In this document: piece after piece, positions 9,312 through 18,323 of the stretch
How positions within the stretch are numbered: the stretch's first letter is position 1
How the letters are laid out: the number at the start of each line of letters is the position of its first letter
Origin: CAVZQN01 sp963837395
Lineage (GTDB): Bacteria > Acidobacteriota > HRBIN11 > JAKEFK01
Direction: 5' to 3'
Assembly (NCBI GenBank): GCA_963837395.1
Contig: CAWINI010000008.1
Span: 1-64,000 of the forward strand
DNA length: 64,000 nt
Position numbers and translations under genes: made by a program
The notes under the pieces: model-generated
The model's database searches: none
The model's input: the letters and a program-made list of their open reading frames with translations, nothing else
What the model was told of the DNA's origin: nothing

Positions 9312-11941
9312 TGTCCTCTCTCTGTGGTTAAAAATTCTTTGAAGCTAGGTTGTTGTGCTTTTCGAAACGCCGCACACAGGCGAATTTGTTCCAACGTTTG
9401 ATCCAGCAATCTCGGTGCGCCTGGAATTTTCCCCACACGCGGTTTGAAGAAAGCTTCAACTTGTTTCGCATGATCCTCATCGCAGTAAACTTGCCCAACC
9501 CGCGACAATTGAGCATCATAACCACGCGGAAGCCGCTTTGCCATCGTATCAAAATTTTTTGTCACAAAATCATAGACCAAATAACCTGTACGTGGATGCA
9601 TTTGCATTTCCCAGGCGGCGGAAAGTGAATCACGAATATCGAAATCTTTGGAAACAGCGATATCAAAAACCTTTTTTGCCACATCCGGGCTTTCAAAACA
9701 AGACATAGCCATAAAAATTTCTGAACGCTCTTCCGGAAGCAGAGTCTTTTTCGCTTCTTGTTCGTACAAAGTCAACAACGCTTCATCACCGTGAACCGCA
9801 GCAGCGCATAAAACTCCAGGAACCATTTCCGGATCAACCGCTTTCCGATCCTTTACCCATTGAGTTGCAAGATTGTAGGCTTCTTTACCGAGTTCCCGAT
9901 CATCACCTTGTTGAACCACGAATGGCATCAGATCTTTTCTCAGAAGTTTCGTATTGTCATCTTCCCCTGGACGGGGCTGCCATCCAAGTTCACGTGCTAA
10001 TGAACCAAAATGATTTTGAATGAAGGCTGCATATTTTGGCCGAATTTCTTCAGTTACTAACGGTTGGTCTAAATCTTCTAAAACTTCAATCGCGGTGCCA
10101 ATGATGTGACGGTTATGATCTTGCACAATCGTAGATAAATGCTTTAGAGCGTCCGCCGCAGGCATCTTTCCCATGTGCATTAACGCACTAAAATCATTGA
10201 TGAGAGTCACACGCTCAGCGACCGAAAGCTCCTTTCCCCCGTCTTTTACAAGCACATTTAATTGATCTTCAGAATATTTTACATGGTAATAACCCCAGCC
10301 ATCACGATTCGCAAAAAACCATTGCGGACAACCATTCTTATATAAAGCGACGTTTTCATCTTTGCTTTTCACCAGATAACAATTCCCATCCTCATGATCC
10401 GCGATTTCATATTTCACACAAACCGGAACTTGCCACAGCTGATTTGATTGAGCAACAGATCCAAGCGGAGTCGATCGTGACATTTCAAAATTCACATTGG
10501 AAGAAGCTCCACATTGAACATGCGTAGAGATTAATGGAACTCCGGATTGATTCAGAAATGTTGAAAATGCCGGAGCTACATCAGCATTTGAAGCCTGACT
10601 AATCGAATTCAAAAAATCATCTGCTGTTGCATTCCCCCATGCATATTTTTTCAAATACTGTTGAACGCCCGTCCGGAATTTATCTTCCCCAACCCACGAT
10701 TCAAACATTTGCAGAATTGCTTCACCCTTTCCATATGTAATGCTATCGAAGGCATTTTGAATGTCATCTTTGGTCCGGATCGGTTCACGAATTTTACGAG
10801 CAGAAGACAAACTATCTTCCTTCATCACCCGCGCACGGTCTGATATTTCCACAATTTGCTCATCCCATTCCGGCCTGAAGCGCATTATGATTTTTGTCCC
10901 CATCCAGCTTGCAAATGATTCGTTGAGCCACGTATCATCCCACCACTTCATAGTTACAAGATCACCAAACCATTGATGAGCGAGTTCATGGGCGCAAACG
11001 CTGGCCCAATCATGTTTGAAATCTAAAGTTTCGTTTTCAGGTTTTGTTAACATTATTTCTTCGCCATATGTAACCAGCCCTGGATGCTCCATTGCAAAAC
11101 CAACTTTGGGAATTGCGATCTGATCTAACTTTTCATATGGATATGGAATTCCAAAATATTCCTCCAGCAAATTAACAATTGGCGTGGTAGATTCAACTGC
11201 CCACCTTGCTTCTGCAGTTCGACCTTTTGGTGTAACAATCCGGGATGGGGTTCCGTTCTTACCGATCTTTGAATCTCCAACAAATTCAAATGGGCCAACT
11301 GCAAATGCAACAAGATAACTTGGAAGCGGGTGGCTTTTTGCAAAACGAACAACTTTAGTTGCACCTTCAATCTTTTCAGATTCCTGCGGAGTGTTGGTCA
11401 ATGCAATTGCATCTTTTGGAACATGAAGTTCAATGAGCCAGGGCACTTTGTAAGCAGGTTCATCGAAACATGGAAATGCTCGGCGCGCATCATCCGCTTC
11501 AAACTGGGTATACACATACCAGGAATCACCATCTTTCATTTTGAAAATGCCGTCATTATCTTTGTCGCTGATGATTCCGGTATATGTAATTGTCAACTTT
11601 GCAGTACCGGGTCCAATCGGCTGAGTGAAAGAAAGGCCAACGAACTCTTCATCTTTGATCGGCAGCACGCTGCCAGTTTGTGTTTTGTCTTTTTCAGTTA
11701 GTTCTACCTTTTGAATTTGGATTTCAGTTGCATTCAGCCAGAGCGTCGAAATCTGTTTTGCAATTTCAAGATTAATCGTGATGATCCCGGAAAAATTATC
11801 TTTTTGCGGATCGATCGTAAGCTGAACTGCATATTCAGTAGGTTTTGCATCATTTGGGAGACGCAGTTTTGGGGGCTGTTCGGCAGCCATTAAAACAAAC
11901 GGAATTAAGAATACGAGTAGCAGGATTAATGCAGCGCGCAT
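9308..11941 (-). CDS. M1 family metallo-aminopeptidase, secreted
   Basis: An 877-residue zinc aminopeptidase of the puromycin-sensitive/ERAP type. I prefer the ATG at 11941, which starts a signal peptide (MRAALILLLVFLIPFVLMA); a TTG at 11980 adds 13 residues. The zinc motif is HELAHQWFGD (His318, Glu319, His322) with Glu341 in WLNESFASW. The substrate motif normally written GAMEN reads FAMEH (282-286), an unusual variant that keeps the key Glu. An N-terminal beta domain and a long C-terminal helical ERAP-like domain are present. The stop overlaps the S9 peptidase start as ATGA. The pair probably acts together on periplasmic peptides. Confidence 0.94.
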   Translation of the reverse strand: MRAALILLLVFLIPFVLMAAEQPPKLRLPNDAKPTEYAVQLTIDPQKDNFSGIITINLEIAKQISTLWLNATEIQIQKVELTEKDKTQTGSVLPIKDEEFVGLSFTQPIGPGTAKLTITYTGIISDKDNDGIFKMKDGDSWYVYTQFEADDARRAFPCFDEPAYKVPWLIELHVPKDAIALTNTPQESEKIEGATKVVRFAKSHPLPSYLVAFAVGPFEFVGDSKIGKNGTPSRIVTPKGRTAEARWAVESTTPIVNLLEEYFGIPYPYEKLDQIAIPKVGFAMEHPGLVTYGEEIMLTKPENETLDFKHDWASVCAHELAHQWFGDLVTMKWWDDTWLNESFASWMGTKIIMRFRPEWDEQIVEISDRARVMKEDSLSSARKIREPIRTKDDIQNAFDSITYGKGEAILQMFESWVGEDKFRTGVQQYLKKYAWGNATADDFLNSISQASNADVAPAFSTFLNQSGVPLISTHVQCGASSNVNFEMSRSTPLGSVAQSNQLWQVPVCVKYEIADHEDGNCYLVKSKDENVALYKNGCPQWFFANRDGWGYYHVKYSEDQLNVLVKDGGKELSVAERVTLINDFSALMHMGKMPAADALKHLSTIVQDHNRHIIGTAIEVLEDLDQPLVTEEIRPKYAAFIQNHFGSLARELGWQPRPGEDDNTKLLRKDLMPFVVQQGDDRELGKEAYNLATQWVKDRKAVDPEMVPGVLCAAAVHGDEALLTLYEQEAKKTLLPEERSEIFMAMSCFESPDVAKKVFDIAVSKDFDIRDSLSAAWEMQMHPRTGYLVYDFVTKNFDTMAKRLPRGYDAQLSRVGQVYCDEDHAKQVEAFFKPRVGKIPGAPRLLDQTLEQIRLCAAFRKAQQPSFKEFLTTERGQ

Positions 11942-12144
11942 GCGGAGTATTGTAACCCTACTGGTGCTGGAGCGAAACAAAGCGATTCAATCAAAATTGG
12001 ATGCCCGGTTTAATGCCGCCGTAAAGTAAAGCCTATTACATCAAAGGTGCTTTTGGTGGGACCCACGACGTCGCTTTTTTTAATGCTCTCTGCGAACTCG
12101 GCGTTAAAAAAAAGATTGCGATGTGTTGGGTGTCTTACAATGTC

Positions 12145-13437
12145 TCAGTGCCCCGGCACCTTTCCTGAAGGTGGTGCCATTTTCGTATAGTCGCTTCCAT
12201 ATTCCCTGGTCTTTCCACCAAATTCCTTTTCCCAGTAATGCTTTACCACATATTGCTGTTTCGTCTCTGGACTGCCCTTCTCGAAATCTTTATCCAGACG
12301 CGTATCCCAATGGACATCATCTACTTTGTCATTGCTGACGATGAAACCCTTACGCGGATCTCCACCATGTGGATAAACTCCGGTAATGACATGGCCACCA
12401 CCGGCACCATGCATGATGTCAAACATCGGCTTTCCATCTTTTTTAATTCCGCCCAAAACATTTTCAGTCATTGCGGAGTAGCCTTCACAATCGATCAATC
12501 GTTTTCCATCTTTCGCCATCGGTTGTTGCGAAAAATTCTTATCCAGATTTTTTGGATCAAGCTTCGGATCCCAGTTCACTCCGCCAGGATGCTGGTAAAA
12601 CGTTTTCATATATTCGCCGTATTCATTCTTAATTTGCTCTGGTGTAGCGCCGCGATTTGCCAACTGCTGGAAATAATTTTTTGAAGCATTTATGGAAGGA
12701 GGATTTGGAATGTCAGTACCGATGATGCCAGACATTTTTGTGCAATAGTCCTTTTGCGCCTGCCGCGCTTTTTGTGCATCAGCATCACTGATGTTTTCCA
12801 ACTTGGATCCATCTTTAATGAACGTTGTGTTGGTTCCGGTTTTGTATTCTTTCCACTTTTCACCAGCTTCGGCTCCAGCAACCGGATCACCAGGCGGCAT
12901 GCTTTTTGGCAAACCATTCGGACCATAATCTTTGACGTTCGGAAGTTTATCCAGGGATTGCTCGCGACGCGCGGCATCCTGTTTCAAGTCATCACCTGCG
13001 CGTGTCAAATTTAAACTACCGACCGCGGTACCCGTGTAACCGCTATAATCAAGATCCGAAACAATTGCAGCATGAAGCGCTGGTTGATTTTTTTCCATCC
13101 ATTTTATGGATTCATTGCTTTGGGGATTATTTTGATATGACTTTTTTATTGCTTCATATTCGGATTTTGAAAGTCCACCCGCACCATCCAATTTGCTTTT
13201 CGTAGCTTCTTCCGTCATTTTCTTGACGTCAGTCATTCCATGAAGTTCTGCTTTCTTTATGTCGCCTTCGAAATTCACCATCCCTTTTTGCTGAGCTTTG
13301 TTTTGTTCGGACATTGGCGTGGCGGCAGATGGTTGATCTTGTGGTTTTGCAGGTTGTGATGTTGGTGTGCTGTCCGATGGAACTTGAGGCGTTGATCCTG
13401 TTTGTTGTGATTTTCCGATTTTGCTGAAATCTGACAT
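12145..13437 (-). CDS. Hypothetical protein with a Cys-His-Asp arrangement
   Basis: A 430-residue protein of unknown function. The ATG at 13437 is preceded by GGGAGGGG, so an upstream start adding 15 residues is less likely. Residues 1-55 are disordered and rich in Pro, Gln, Ser and Thr, and no signal peptide is visible. The middle (about 55-270) is helical and polar. The C-terminal part has a possible catalytic set: Cys317 in LIDCEGYSAM, His349 in GGGHVITGVYP and Asp370 in IVSNDKVDDV. Order and spacing resemble transglutaminase-like or papain-like folds, where Cys begins a helix and His and Asp lie on following strands. A role as an exported effector or crosslinking enzyme is inference only. 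Confidence 0.65.
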   Translation of the reverse strand: MSDFSKIGKSQQTGSTPQVPSDSTPTSQPAKPQDQPSAATPMSEQNKAQQKGMVNFEGDIKKAELHGMTDVKKMTEEATKSKLDGAGGLSKSEYEAIKKSYQNNPQSNESIKWMEKNQPALHAAIVSDLDYSGYTGTAVGSLNLTRAGDDLKQDAARREQSLDKLPNVKDYGPNGLPKSMPPGDPVAGAEAGEKWKEYKTGTNTTFIKDGSKLENISDADAQKARQAQKDYCTKMSGIIGTDIPNPPSINASKNYFQQLANRGATPEQIKNEYGEYMKTFYQHPGGVNWDPKLDPKNLDKNFSQQPMAKDGKRLIDCEGYSAMTENVLGGIKKDGKPMFDIMHGAGGGHVITGVYPHGGDPRKGFIVSNDKVDDVHWDTRLDKDFEKGSPETKQQYVVKHYWEKEFGGKTREYGSDYTKMAPPSGKVPGH

Positions 13438-13492
13438 AGTTTCCCCTCCCAGGTTTACGTTATGAAGCTGTGATGATATCACAAAGGGTGAT

Positions 13493-13584
13493 GATGCTCG
13501 ATGCTAGATTCTAGATGCTAGGGATTAATAAACGCACCGAGTTCAATGAGCCTTAGCATCCAGCATCAAGCATCTAGCATCGAG
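13493..13584. repeat. GATGCTAGATGC-type palindromic element, copy A
   Basis: A left arm of imperfect GATGCT(A/C)GAT units (13493-13522) is matched in reverse by a right arm (13551-13584) around an AT-rich centre containing ATTAATAAACG and GTTCAAT. The arms could form a long imperfect stem. A second copy lies at 13726-13813. Both are in the 436-base gap between divergent genes, and the 141 bases between the copies hold no recognisable gene. Confidence 0.7.
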
Positions 13585-13725
13585 TTTAGTTGGCGCCGAT
13601 TGTTAGAACTGGCAATTTTCTGTTGTTCACCGGTGTTTGTGATGGTGAATAGCAGCATCATGAACCCGAAGGTGCGTTTGCTTAGCAGATCGGTGTCGCT
13701 GATCCAAGAGACTATCCGTCCGGGT

Positions 13726-13813
13726 GATGATGCTAGATGCTGGATCCTAGATGTTAGGAATTAATTAACGTACTGTGTTCAATACATCCTAGCATCAAGC
13801 ATCCAGCATCGAG
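13726..13813. repeat. GATGCTAGATGC-type palindromic element, copy B
   Basis: Left arm 13726-13758, centre 13759-13787 and right arm 13788-13813. Arms and centre match copy A, with ATTAATTAACG and GTTCAAT again in the middle. It lies 60 bases upstream of the gene starting at 13874, so it may influence that promoter. Confidence 0.7.
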
Positions 13814-13873
13814 TTACACTGCTTTTATCATGTCAACGTTCTGGTAAGATATCTGGTTCTTCAGATCAAATGC

Positions 13874-16600
13874 ATGCAAACGCGACGAAATCCGGTTACC
13901 CTCGCAACAATCTTCTTCTTGTGTCTATTGGCAGCTTTCCTCATTTTGCATCGCATGGACGCCACACTATACGGATTGAATTTCAGAATCGTTGGAAAGA
14001 ACATCTCGCCGGCTGAAGGTTCTTCGCGCAAAGTCGACCTTGAAGTTTTACCAGGCAATCTCAACCTCGATACAAACTTTGAAGTTCACTGGACCGGCTA
14101 TCTTTATGCACCAACAACAAGACTCTATCCAGTTTTAACTGCAGCAGATGACCGGCTGCAATTAAAAATAAATGGGAATCTGGTAACAACAAGAGATGCA
14201 TCAAAAGGACACCATACCAATCTGTTAAATATCCCGCTTCACCGCGGCATTCACCGAATTGAAGCGGATTACTGGCAATTCACCGGCGAATGTTCTTTGT
14301 TGTTACGGTTGAATCATTCGAATCCAATTCTGGAATGGCTCGATCCTCCGGCATACTTTCGGCAGATTCCATCCAGTATGCAGTTGATGACTGCCAGAGT
14401 GGTCACTCTTGCACACAGGCTTTTGCTGCTGTGGATTGCGGTCATCGTTTTTCTAGCGATGATCGCGAGCGGTTCATATTATTTGCGCATAGCTACGCCT
14501 TCATCTGCGCAACAAAAAATGTTGCGCGTTGCAAAGGTTGGCATTCCAGTGCTGATTGTTCTTTATGCTGCGCTGTTGCGATTTGAAGCATTAACAATCA
14601 AACATGGAATTGTTGAGAAACCTGCGCTGATCAGGAGCCTTCAACAAAACTCAGGGGCTTTGAAATATCTTCATCCCAACACACTTCAGTGGAAGGCGGG
14701 CTCCAATCCATATGAGAAAGGAGATCCGGTGAATTACCTCAGGATGGCCAGGGCGATGAAAGGTTTTTATGCCGCCCAATTCCGGGAACCTTTTTATGTC
14801 TGGATAGTTAAGCAATTTTTGAGATTCTTTGATCAGAAAGATATTGCTGTCAGTTTTGCATCTGCTTTTTTTTCGGTTATGGCTGTAGTGGCAACATTCA
14901 TCCTTGCACGATATGCCTTTTCTTTCTGGGTTGGAGTCATTGCGGCCTTAAGCATGACCATTGATCAAGAACTAATTTCCATTGGAGTTGATGGCTGGCG
15001 CGATGACACATTCATGTTTCTGGTGTTGATGTTTTCCTATTCAATGCTCCGGTTATTTCGAAAAGCATCATTCGGCAACGCTCTTTTTGCAGGAATTGTG
15101 GCAGGTCTGGTTTGTTTAACACGAATGACATCTTTTTCTTTTATTGTTCCCGGTTACCTTTTTGTACTTCTTGCCGGAAAAGAACCATTGAAAAAGCGCT
15201 TCCAATCCGTACTTCTGAGTACGTCAATGTTCGTCATAGTTATCGCACCATTTTTGATTAATTGTGCGATTGTGTATGGCGATCCATTATTTTCAGTAAA
15301 TGACAATACTAAGTTTTACCGATCAAGAGAAAATATTCCTGAAGCCGAGAAACCTCAGACTGTAGCAACTTACCTGACTGGAAAGCTGATTGAACGTCCT
15401 TTTAAATTTATCGATACCGGCTTTGAAGGACTCACGCGTTATCCATTCCTGAATAAGTGGAAAGGATTTATCTACATCTCACCATTGCTAAGTAAGTTCC
15501 TTGCTGCATCCGCTCTGCTTGGAACAATCCTTTTATTGTTTTCATCTCAGGGCAGATTGATTCTCATTCTGTTGTTGAGCTCATTAATTCCCTACGCCTT
15601 TACGTACGAGATTGCTGGCGGCAACGAATGGCGTTTTACAATGCACGCTTATCCGTTTTATTTGATTGCTGGCGCACTATTTTTAACTGTAATCATGGGT
15701 GCGCTTTTAGCGCAAAATATCTGGCCGCTATTTTCTGATCGAACATTTTCCAGGCGAACCCTATTGATCACATCATTTATTTTGGTGTTTGTTTTAATTA
15801 GTGGAAGGTTCTTATTGAACCAATCGAATTTTCTACGCAAAGAAGAAGCAATCAAGGCAGATGAATCAATTTTGATTCAGAGCGGCAATCGTGATTCAAG
15901 ATTTTTTACTTCAGGATGGTATAAGCCAGTGGAATTCGGAGGTGAAGTACTTCGCATCACGAATGGAACTGAAGCCGTATTATCAGCACCGCTGAAACGA
16001 GAAAAAGAATACAACCTGATCTTGCGAGCAATTCCTGTATTCGAAAGGCCATTAAAGCCATCGATCATTTCTGTGAATCTCAATTCACAGACAGTAGGAA
16101 AACTTGAAATGAATGAGCCACTAAAAACTGCTTATGTATTTCGGCTGCCACCAGATTTCGTAAAAGATGGCACTAATAAAATTTATCTGAATCGATTGGA
16201 TCCTGAGAGCAGCGATATAGCGGTGCAATATTACAAACTGCAAACGATCGAAGCATTTCAATACGCAATGGAGAAATATGAAAACAAAGAATTGGATGAA
16301 GCAATCCATTTCTTCGAGCTAGCTCTTACTCAAAGGATAAAACGTAAGCCGTTGGTGTTGTATTACTTAGGAATGTGTTATTTAAGAAAGAACCAGCCGG
16401 AGAAAGCAATAGTTTTGTTCAACAATGCTCTTACTCAATCCAGAGGAAATTCACAAATTCTGGAAGGAAGAGCTGAAGCTTACCTGCAAACGAAACAATA
16501 TGATGCGGCGATCAAAGATCTTACAAGAGTGTTAAACAAAGAGCCGAAGAATGAAAACGCTCAGCGCCTGCTCTTATCCGCACGCCAATCGCAAAAATAA
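13874..16600 (+). CDS. PA14-like/GT-C glycosyltransferase/TPR fusion membrane protein
   Basis: A 908-residue inner-membrane protein with three parts. An N-terminal anchor is followed by a PA14-like beta domain (about 35-150; tract LTAADDRLQLKINGN), facing the periplasm. Residues about 165-650 hold about ten membrane helices of the PMT/ArnT-like GT-C type; the acidic GDPVNYLRMA and REPFYVWIV suit the first periplasmic loop, which in such enzymes carries the catalytic Asp. Residues about 790-905 hold TPR repeats (YYLGMCYLRKNQPEKAIVLF, YLQTKQYDAAIKDL). It probably transfers a lipid-linked sugar. No ribosome site is obvious before the ATG. Domain assignments rest on pattern only. Confidence 0.7.
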   Translation: MQTRRNPVTLATIFFLCLLAAFLILHRMDATLYGLNFRIVGKNISPAEGSSRKVDLEVLPGNLNLDTNFEVHWTGYLYAPTTRLYPVLTAADDRLQLKINGNLVTTRDASKGHHTNLLNIPLHRGIHRIEADYWQFTGECSLLLRLNHSNPILEWLDPPAYFRQIPSSMQLMTARVVTLAHRLLLLWIAVIVFLAMIASGSYYLRIATPSSAQQKMLRVAKVGIPVLIVLYAALLRFEALTIKHGIVEKPALIRSLQQNSGALKYLHPNTLQWKAGSNPYEKGDPVNYLRMARAMKGFYAAQFREPFYVWIVKQFLRFFDQKDIAVSFASAFFSVMAVVATFILARYAFSFWVGVIAALSMTIDQELISIGVDGWRDDTFMFLVLMFSYSMLRLFRKASFGNALFAGIVAGLVCLTRMTSFSFIVPGYLFVLLAGKEPLKKRFQSVLLSTSMFVIVIAPFLINCAIVYGDPLFSVNDNTKFYRSRENIPEAEKPQTVATYLTGKLIERPFKFIDTGFEGLTRYPFLNKWKGFIYISPLLSKFLAASALLGTILLLFSSQGRLILILLLSSLIPYAFTYEIAGGNEWRFTMHAYPFYLIAGALFLTVIMGALLAQNIWPLFSDRTFSRRTLLITSFILVFVLISGRFLLNQSNFLRKEEAIKADESILIQSGNRDSRFFTSGWYKPVEFGGEVLRITNGTEAVLSAPLKREKEYNLILRAIPVFERPLKPSIISVNLNSQTVGKLEMNEPLKTAYVFRLPPDFVKDGTNKIYLNRLDPESSDIAVQYYKLQTIEAFQYAMEKYENKELDEAIHFFELALTQRIKRKPLVLYYLGMCYLRKNQPEKAIVLFNNALTQSRGNSQILEGRAEAYLQTKQYDAAIKDLTRVLNKEPKNENAQRLLLSARQSQK

Positions 16601-16634
16601 TTTTCCTCGGACCTCATACTACTTAGAGGAAAAT
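16600..16634 (+). terminator. Possible terminator stem
   Basis: ATTTTCCTC (16600-16608) pairs with GAGGAAAAT (16626-16634) right after the stop codon of the glycosyltransferase-like gene. There is no clear T-run after the stem, so intrinsic termination is uncertain. Confidence 0.35.
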
Positions 16635-16642
16635 CGTTGTAC

Positions 16643-16664
16643 CATAGGACTTTAGTCCTATATG
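16643..16664. repeat. Short perfect palindrome
   Basis: ATAGGACT and AGTCCTAT (16644-16651 and 16654-16661) form an 8-base stem around TT, 60 bases before the DUF2092 gene. The core resembles the AGTCC arms of the GCGGACT/AGTCCGC repeats but lacks the GC clamp. Confidence 0.5.
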
Positions 16665-16723
16665 AAACGCTTTTCGAGGGTGGTAGGATCAGGTTAGTTT
16701 AACCACGAACTCGGGAGTCCCTT

Positions 16724-17488
16724 ATGCGAAAAATCTTTATTGCTTTTGTACTTTTCATCGTCTGCAGTTCATTCGCATTTTCGCAAGCGGCAAATGCAAA
16801 GAGCGGCGATGAAGCCATCAAAAAAATGAGCGACAAACTTTCGGCAGCTAAAACTTTTAGCTTCAGCACCTCAGAAGTTCATACCAAAGTTAGAATGAGC
16901 GGAAAAAAATCCGATGTTAAATTAGAAAGACAAGCACTGGTGCGACGTCCGAATGGAATTCACTATACCTTTGTAGGTGGACGTGATTGGGATCTCTGGT
17001 ATGACGGAAAATTCCTGACAGCAGTTTCCGATATAGAAAAAGGATTCATTCAGGCTTCAATGCCCCCAACAATTGATGAGGCTCTGGATGAAATTGCGGA
17101 TCGCTTTGATGTCAATATGGCAGTATCCGATCTAATGTACAGCTCTCCATATGATTCCTTTATTGGAGCAAACGCAAAAGGTGGAATCGTAGGGACACAA
17201 ACAGTGGAGGGCAAACTCTGCGATCATCTAGCTTACAAAACGGATGCTGTTGATTATGAGCTCTGGATTGGGAAAAGCGATTCTCTACCATATCAGTTAG
17301 TGTTGAATTACAAAGAAAATCCCAGAGTTCCAAGATCTCAAGTTATATTCAAAAATTGGAATTTGAACGCTTCGGCGACGGATAAAGATTTCGCATTTAA
17401 TATTCCACAAGGATATCAACGGATTCCAATCATGGAGAAAGTTCGGGTGGAAGAGTCAAATTCACAAACTCAACCGAACAATCAGTAG
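16724..17488 (+). CDS. DUF2092-like periplasmic protein
   Basis: A 254-residue exported protein with a signal peptide (MRKIFIAFVLFIVCSSFAFS). Residues about 25-235 fit the DUF2092 pattern: helix DEAIKKMSDKLSAAKTFSF, LVRRPNGIHY, DLWYDGKFLTAV, DYELWIGKSDSLPYQLVL and the closing FAFNIPQGYQ. The fold is expected to resemble LolA/LolB, a half-barrel that binds lipid. The biochemical role of the family is not established. GGGAG lies six bases before the ATG. It is followed nine bases later by the Asn-rich exported protein, and the two almost certainly share a transcript. Confidence 0.8.
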   Translation: MRKIFIAFVLFIVCSSFAFSQAANAKSGDEAIKKMSDKLSAAKTFSFSTSEVHTKVRMSGKKSDVKLERQALVRRPNGIHYTFVGGRDWDLWYDGKFLTAVSDIEKGFIQASMPPTIDEALDEIADRFDVNMAVSDLMYSSPYDSFIGANAKGGIVGTQTVEGKLCDHLAYKTDAVDYELWIGKSDSLPYQLVLNYKENPRVPRSQVIFKNWNLNASATDKDFAFNIPQGYQRIPIMEKVRVEESNSQTQPNNQ

Positions 17489-17497
17489 GAGTTGGAC

Positions 17498-18256
17498 ATG
17501 AGAAACAAAATTGCAGTCCTCGTGTTGATGGTCATTTTCTCAACTTATCTTTTTGCAGGTGCCAGGCAAGGAAACAGGTCAGCCAGTAGCGGCAGCAGAG
17601 GCGGCTCGAGTGCGAGCAGGAGTTCCGGCAGTGCAAATAGAAATACCAGTGCGAATAGAAATACGAACGCAAATCGAAACACAAACGTGAATCAGAACGT
17701 GAATGTAAATCGCAATGTGAATGTGAACAACAACGCATATGTGAATCGGAATGCTCATCGCAGCGGTAATGTGTACGCCGGCGACGAAGGTGCAGTTGCA
17801 GTGGGACCGCGTGGCGCTGCTGTTAAAGGCGAAGAAGGATATGCAGCAGTTGGACGTCGCGGTGCTGTTGTTTCCGGTGAAGAAGGATTTGCAGGAGCAG
17901 GAAGATATGGAGTTGTTTCCGGCGGATACTACGAAGACTATGATGGATGGAAAGCCGCTGCAGTAGTCGGAAGTGCAATTGCAATTGGTACGATGTTGGC
18001 AAAACCACCGGCCACTGCTGCACCTGTGGTTGTAAACAACACAACATATAATTATTCAGATGGCGCATATTATGAGAAAGTGTACCAAGGTGGCGAGGTT
18101 GCATATCAAGTTGTACCTCCACCGGCAGGCGCAATCGTTACCACACTTCCTTCAGGTTGTACAACTGTAGATAAGGGTGGCGTAAGTTACAGCCAGTGCG
18201 GCGATGCTTATTATCAGCGCGTCTCTAATGGGTATCAGGTCGTGTATCCGCAATAG
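17498..18256 (+). CDS. Secreted Asn-rich repeat protein with DUF6515-like C-terminus
   Basis: A 252-residue exported protein. The ATG at 17498 follows AGGAG at the right distance; an in-frame TTG lies six bases earlier. After a signal peptide come Ser/Gly/Arg-rich residues (25-50), then repeated NRNTN/NVNVN units (50-85), then Gly/Ala/Val repeats of the type GEEGYAAVGRRGAVVSG, one hydrophobic segment (WKAAAVVGSAIAIGTML) and a C-terminal module with YYEKVYQGGEVAYQVVPPP and two Cys. That last module resembles DUF6515. The low-complexity tract suggests a cell-surface or matrix-associated protein. It is paired with the DUF2092 protein upstream, as such proteins often are. Confidence 0.7.
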   Translation: MRNKIAVLVLMVIFSTYLFAGARQGNRSASSGSRGGSSASRSSGSANRNTSANRNTNANRNTNVNQNVNVNRNVNVNNNAYVNRNAHRSGNVYAGDEGAVAVGPRGAAVKGEEGYAAVGRRGAVVSGEEGFAGAGRYGVVSGGYYEDYDGWKAAAVVGSAIAIGTMLAKPPATAAPVVVNNTTYNYSDGAYYEKVYQGGEVAYQVVPPPAGAIVTTLPSGCTTVDKGGVSYSQCGDAYYQRVSNGYQVVYPQ

Positions 18257-18323
18257 AAGAATTTAGTTTCGATGAAGTGACCTCGCAAAAGCGAAATATT
18301 TTGCGCTTATTCCGACATTCCTG

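Noticed and set aside
13493..13813. CRISPR-like array
   Set aside because: Only two palindromic units with non-spacer-like content and no cas genes; the repeated 7-base steps are not direct repeats with unique spacers.
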